64,000 nt of DNA from Sthenelais limicola (Eukaryota > Annelida > Polychaeta > Phyllodocida > Sigalionidae): contig OW804096.1 of the NCBI GenBank assembly GCA_942159475.1, positions 140,915,442 through 140,979,441 on the forward strand. The letters run 5' to 3'. Shown here piece by piece: positions 58,019-64,000 of this stretch (positions are counted from its first letter, which is position 1; each line of letters starts with the position of its first letter). A program made the translations under genes and the position numbers. The notes under the pieces are model-generated. The model saw nothing but the letters and a program-made list of their open reading frames with translations. It was not told the origin of the DNA and did not search any database.

Positions 58019-58257
58019 GGGTCAGATTTTCAGAAAATGTACATATTCAACTTTGCCAATCTTATCAAATAACTCAAATTTCAGACGAAAATAAATTTCA
58101 AAATACAGTTTTTTAACCTAACCAAACAGTTTGCTAGAATCAATGCAATGCCGAATATACTCAAATTTATCTAGTCCGGACCAAATTGCAGCTTAATTTA
58201 GCAGAATTTACTAAATGTGTACACGTGCTAATTGTACATTTTCTGAAAATCTGACCC
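58019..58257 (-). mobile_element. MITE family A in the 3' flank or UTR of SBP copy 2
   Basis: It begins 51 nt after the stop codon and is flanked by ACAT (58015-58018, 58258-58261). Copy 1 lacks it (about 39,345). Confidence 0.93.
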
Positions 58258-59246
58258 ACATGCTTCACATATGTATGATGTTTAAGATATTCTTCTTTCC
58301 TAAGATAAGATAAGATAAGATAAGAGGCAAAAAATGTTTCACATTGCAGAATTCTTTTTTAGGATTGTTATCGCTGATTTAAAAATGAGATGCAAAGTCG
58401 TATTGTACCAAAATAAATGGTTAGATGCAAGATAAGAAGTTAAAGAAGATTGGAAAAAAATACGCGCTGACATATATGCGAATGGTAAAATAGAAAAATA
58501 TTAGGGTCTAGAAAAATAAACTAGCATCTCGTTTAATTAGATACATTATGCCTCCCTGCCTTGCTAATGTCTACAGATTGTTTCAGAAGTTAAAACTGTG
58601 CGATATATTGCTGACATCTAACGTGCGGACCCCTACCCAACCCCTTTCGGTATAGACTACTGCTACGCTTAAAGCGATCATGGTATGTTCTTTTTTTTTT
58701 TTTTTAATAAATTTTATTGGCGAAGTTTCACATTTAACGTGATAGTTTTAAATAGTTTTATTGGCCAAGACATTTAACAAAGTTCATTTTAATCGAGAAG
58801 AAGAAACACACGCATAACTGACCACGCAGCTATCTTTCATGCGTTGCCTTAAGCATTTACATATAATAATAATTACGCAAACGATGGTATATTGATTCAT
58901 AGAGATTACTCTAATTATGGACAAATCGTCTACTACAGTCTTACAGAGTTGATGTTAAATTCATCCGACAAGTCTCGGGAAAAAACAAATGATACATTTT
59001 CACCTTTATTATCCTTGCTTACTAAGATGGAGAACAAGCATTGTATTTCTTGATGTTAACTGCTCGTGGAGAATTGGTTCTTTGTTGATATATTGAATAA
59101 AATTACGGGTTTTTTTTAAAAAAGAAGATAAGATAAGATCATTTTTTATTGGTCATATATGTTGACGGGCCACACTGAAATATATGTGTGGACTTTTATG
59201 AGGCACTGGAGCAAAAACGTCCGGGTGAAATACTCCACAATATTAG

Positions 59247-60155
59247 GGTCAGATTTTCAGAAAATGCAAAATCTACAGTTCGACACATCTCTCAAATCCT
59301 GCTAAATTAGAGTAAAGATTGATAAATACTAGGTATATCTGAGTGTATTCTGTATTGTATTCATTCAACAAATCTGTCTAGTTATGTTGAACTATATTTC
59401 AAGCCTGATTTTCTTCCTAAATATATATATATATTGTATTTTTATTCTGGTCCTTTCAAATGTTACATCTTCCAGAATTAGGTTAGCAGTCTCTGCCTCG
59501 GCAGTTCTACCTGACGTAACCCAATTAGTTCGATTACAAATTACTGTTTACCTTCATAAGAACAAGAGGTGACGCGAACATATTTTGTCCAGACCATTAT
59601 CAAAATACATTTTAACAATGAATGATCCCAAACCCCCTTTCCCGGCTCATCATTTAAAGTTAATTTTAATAGTAGTAGATGATGTATAAATGCTTGTAGT
59701 TCATTGTCCTTCATTGTCCCTTTCAGTTCATTCTGCACTATTAAAATAGTAGCTCTCTCTTCAACTCATTGTCCATTTCAGTTCATTCTGCACTATTAAA
59801 ATAATAGCTCTCTCTTCAATTAATGTTCACTACTTATGCATTTTCTGATTGCTTCAACTCCATTGAAATATAAGAGCCAAACCCTTTCCCAAAACTTATT
59901 TCTAACAATATAACAATAGTTAACAGTACATGTACAGTTTAGATAATCTTGCTTTATCTTGTGTTTTGATGTTATGATTACCGCTATATCGGTCTTTGAA
60001 ATAAGGACTTGTTGGCCTTTTTTACAGACTGGCGTACATCCAAGTCTGGAAAGAATTAATCTTTCATCTATTTTTGAAATATTAAAGTATATCTCAATCT
60101 CAAACTTATTTGAGAGGATTGGTGTAGCCCAACTGTACATTTTCTGAAGACTTGA
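59247..60155 (+). mobile_element. Family A MITE split by a 0.7-kb insertion
   Basis: The left part (59247 to about 59424) and the right part (about 60095-60155, ending TTTTCTGAAGACTTGAC) correspond to the intact 40861-41095 of copy 1. The insert has two 57-bp tandem units (TTCAGTTCATTCTGCACTAT). The dispersed GACCCGCCC repeat follows at 60155. Confidence 0.65.
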
Positions 60156-60845
60156 CGAGATGTGACCGACCCGCCCTCTGTGGGCGGATAGTCCACTCCC
60201 CGGGTCCACTCCCCATATATAAACGATCCCTACTAAACTTTTGTTGTTACCCCATGTAAGTCGCAACCTTATTATCGTCTCAAATGAAACTTGTGTTAGT
60301 TACGAAGCCTTTTTATGGGAGGACTTATATATTATACGGTGTAACAAACTTGTACTTTTAAATATAAAAGTTGGCGCTTCATTATCGGCAATATCGCATG
60401 ACTATTCTGATCCCTTATTCCGTTCCGTACCAGTTCCATACCGTTCCCAGAAGTAACGTTTATGCTAATGAAGGTAACCGGCAAATGGGATATATTCGAA
60501 ATGGATAGCGGTAGTGTCGATATGTTTAAAGGGTGGGTGGTGTTGACGTACATAGCACGTTGTGGTGTGTACGTCTATGGTATTTAACACTAAATCAAAT
60601 GGATATTGTAGGTAGGAGGGATAGAGAGAGCTAGGGTGGGTGGATGGGTTCTATTTCCATTGAAAAAAGCGTTGAAAAAAGAAACTCCAACACTCAAAAA
60701 AAAAAAAAAATCAGTAATTAACACCACCTAAAAATACTCGTGGGTAAAATTTCTGGACCCAGGTACTTGGCTAGACCGGGTACTTGGCTGAGCACACAGC
60801 ATGCATTACTTTGACCTAAACCTAACCTATCGCAAGTCAATACGT

Positions 60846-61075
60846 TGGTCAGATTTTCAGAAAATGTCCAATTCATCTTCCCCAATCCTCTCAAACAAGC
60901 CAAATTTCAGACGAAAATAAAGTTCAAAATACAGTTCAACCTAACCAATTGCTAGAATCAATGCAATGCCAAATATACTCGAATTTACCTAGTATTGACC
61001 AAATTGCCGCCTTATTTAGTAGAATTTATTAAAAGTGTCCTGCTGGCAGTTGTACATTTTCTGAAAATCTGACCC
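60846..61075 (-). mobile_element. MITE family A, copy 2 only, with ACGT target duplication
   Basis: TGGTCAGATTTTCAGAAAAT to TTTTCTGAAAATCTGACCC, flanked by ACGT (60842-60845, 61076-61079). Copy 1 has a single ACGT at 41168-41171. Confidence 0.93.
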
Positions 61076-61750
61076 ACGTGAGTCTCTATCGCGAGACTTG
61101 ATCTGTATTAGGATGAGCACTGGTACCTAACCTAATAACGGTGGTGCCCTCTGTGAGAAGCCGGCGGCGTTAACTGCTGCAGTACCAAGTTATGAATGTA
61201 TAAACTTGTTGAAAACATGGTAATCAAGACACGGAATATGTGATCCGTTTTAGGAAAATAAGTCATAAGTCCCAATATATGGATTTTGAGATATCACCAT
61301 ATTTGAAAAGATGAGACCAAGCCGATTCCAACGAATGTAAACATTACGGACATCTAATAAGTACTTTTATCTTTTCAGTTAGGTATTTTTATTTTTGGAA
61401 AAAACGTTTGCAATATTTCTGGGTGGATAATTACCAGTAAAGTAGCTAAATATACTCAATGGGATGATCTCAGAAACGCACTGATATAATTAATAAACAG
61501 TCTTGGAATTTGGTACATGTATTCATACAACCACAAGGACTAGACATTTAAAAAATAAAGACATTCCATCAAAGAGATCTTGTAGGTAAACGACTTTGAA
61601 AAACACCAATTTTGCGACCTGTGACTCATTTTCCTGAAACACATCACAATGTGTAGAAGAATACTGCAAGAACTGGATTTGTAATTAGATGCATGGCTCA
61701 TATCTGTACGACACCCTTAGGTAAAAATAAACAATTTGTTGAATGTTTCA

Positions 61751-64000
61751 GTCGCTTAGAATATTGCACTCGTTGCTACGCAACTTATGCAATATTCACG
61801 CTCCTTCAACCAACTCGTTGGTTAACCTGTGTATATACCTGACTCTTGGTAATGCGATTACCTTAATTGACTTGATGTTTAAGCCAAAAAGAAAACGCAC
61901 CTGCCTCTAACCGTGATATTGCGATTCACATCCTAACAAAAATATTCTATATCATATTTACTATATACTTCCTGCAGCTGTGGGTAATTCGTAAATAAAT
62001 CGTAAACCAATTAACGTTTTCTTTATTTGAGCTTCCGCGACTTTTTATATCAGATTCATTGGCGCACCCCTTTATAATTGCTGTATGATTTGTTATATTA
62101 TGAGTCTAAAGTTGATAAATTTTCCTTTCTTTTGGAACAAAAACTCTTTGTATTATTTTTCTTTATTTTGTACAGCTAGGGTAAGGATACCTGTACCTGT
62201 CCTCGATAATAAGAGGCAATAAGCAACTAATTAAATGAGGAAGAACTTTCTCTGACCAAGCCAACTGTGCCAGCTCTGGATATAACCATACCGTATATGC
62301 GTCTGATTTTCAGAAAATTTCCAATTGGTAGCTGTACATGTATATTTAGAAAATTAGGCTAAATTAGGCTGCAATTTGGCCAATACTAGGTACATCCGAG
62401 TATATTCAGTATTGCATTGATTCTAGCAATCTGTTTGGCTTACTTTCGTCTGGAATTTGTGTTATTTGAGAAGATTGGTGAAGTTGAATTGTACATTTTC
62501 TTAAAATCTGACTCATATATCCATATGATACCTATAATTAGCCCTATGTACATTCAGGTTAATGAGTTATTTGAAGGATTGTAAAAATCGCAGCGACGGG
62601 TGAGGGGTCAGATCAAATGTACAATCAGCAGATCTACACATTTAGTAAATTCTGCTAAATTAGACTAAAGCATGGTCAATACAAGGTATATCTGAGTATA
62701 GTTAGTATTGCCTTGTTTCAAACAATCTGTTCGGTTATGCTGAACTGAATTTCTAACAATATGTCCGTCTTAAAGAAAAACCCACGATCAGAAAATCTAG
62801 CAATGTCGCCACTATCAAAGACCAAGAATCTGAAATAGGCTCCCAGTAAATGATAAGAAAATGTTGTGACCAAAGTTAAAAAATCATCCAAAACAGGCTG
62901 AAAATTGGATGAACTAATGTTATGATTGTATAAGAAGAAACACAGTAACATTAGAAAATGTACCAGTACTATGGACATGATGAGAAAGGATTGCTATAAA
63001 TGAAAACCGGTGTTAATTGATGTACCAGTTTTCTTATCCAACAGTGAATGAAATTCTTATGATGTGTATGTATATGTGTTGATACTTTTAAATAGAGACC
63101 GAAATACAAAGAAAAATCGTATATATATATGTAACATGTAACAATATATATGTAACATGAATTATTGTTAAATGCTTAGTTTATAGAAGTAAAAGATCTC
63201 TCGGATTGTCACGTAATTAATGAAGTTAATCGTTAAACATGTAAATACCTTTATAGGAGATGAGACATTATCACATTATGAAAATCTGCCTAATAAAAAT
63301 GTTTTAAAAAAGTCAATTTTCTGGAGATTTCACCCTGAGACGTTCAAAGTGACTGAAACCAACATTATTGATAAAAAAATAAATTAAATTAAATTAAAGT
63401 TTGTTGACTTTACTGAAAGTACTTACAGCAGTTCACGCGGCGGAGTTGCTACGACGATGAGTTATTTCATATCAAGTGCACATAATATATTATGATATAA
63501 TTAGGTGAATTAGGGAACAATTAGCGAGTAAGGCACTATATGATTTATATCTAGTCAGAACTGTGTCGTGGGAACAGATGGCGGAAGTGTGAAAATTAGA
63601 AAATGTGGAATTACCAAAGTGAACAAGTGCGGAGCCAAGTGGTAAAATGTGCAATGTAATCATGGATCAAGTAGCCAGAAAATGTACAATTGGCCTTCAC
63701 CAATCCTCTCAAATAACCCAAATTTAAGACAAAAATCAGGTTCAAAATACAGTTCAACATAACCAGATAGATTTATTGAATGAATGCAATACAGAATATA
63801 TTCAGATATACCTAGTATTTATCATTTTTCACTCTAATTTAGCAGAATTTGAGAGATCTGTGGAACTGTAGATTGTGCATTTTCTGAAAATCTAACCCAT
63901 ATGGACTCACTACCAGGGCGTAACTGGGGCGTAACTAGGGCGTAGGTAGGGCGTAGTTGGGGCGGACTGGTTGTACGGTGGTACTTCCAGGAATATAAAC
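61751..64000. other. Intergenic, repeats only
   Basis: Family A copies at about 62303-62513, 62606-62760 (partial) and 63672-63899. About 63,915-63,965 is a short tandem GGGCGTAACT/GGGCGTAGGT repeat. I see no gene. Confidence 0.5.

Larger units (their letters stand above)
47531..61750 (+). repeat. Segmental duplication, copy 2
   Basis: Counterpart of 29817-41858, longer because of copy-specific insertions: family B (49116-49523), family D (52240-52697), 1.4 kb of unknown sequence (about 52,740-54,178), about 0.5 kb with a SINE (54,262-54,764), family C (56363-56705), family A (58019-58257, 60846-61075) and others. Confidence 0.9.

Overview
The window is animal nuclear DNA: AT-rich, with long introns, spliced genes using GT-AG sites and phase-1 EGF exons, and very many short DNA transposons. 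The genes (a secreted vWA/EGF protein and secreted solute-binding proteins) and the repeat style suggest a marine invertebrate such as a spiralian or invertebrate deuterostome. The sequence alone does not settle the species. I see no rRNA, no functional tRNA, no CRISPR array and no bacterial operon.

Positions 1-13,270 hold the 5' part of one gene on the minus strand: a signal-peptide exon, a short Cys exon, a von Willebrand factor A domain over three exons, then at least five EGF exons. The gene runs off the left edge. Its introns carry MITEs, a 16-bp minisatellite of about 59 units and a fold-back element whose inner 12-mer has expanded to 19 units. Positions 13,625-15,785 hold a 2.2-kb element with long terminal inverted repeats. 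Positions 15,786-19,480 show no gene.

Positions 19,480-26,818 hold a non-LTR retrotransposon with an unusual layout. ORF1 is a coiled coil, an RRM-like region and a NADAR (YbiA-like) domain. An SGNH-hydrolase-like ORF follows one base after the ORF1 stop. Then comes a linker with an open frame built partly of two 54-residue units, then AP endonuclease and reverse transcriptase. It is broken by two in-frame TGAs, a frameshift and a 133-bp tandem duplication.

Positions 29.8-41.86 kb and 47.5-61.75 kb are two copies of one segmental duplication. Each carries a complete seven-exon plus-strand gene for a secreted 263-residue protein of the bacterial extracellular solute-binding protein family 3 fold. 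All exon lengths, phases and splice sites agree between copies, but amino-acid differences cluster in exon 4, which lines the expected ligand cleft. Comparing the copies gives before/after views of transposon insertions and fixes target-site duplications for four MITE families. The spacer (41.9-47.5 kb) and the right end (61.8-64 kb) contain repeats and no gene I can support.
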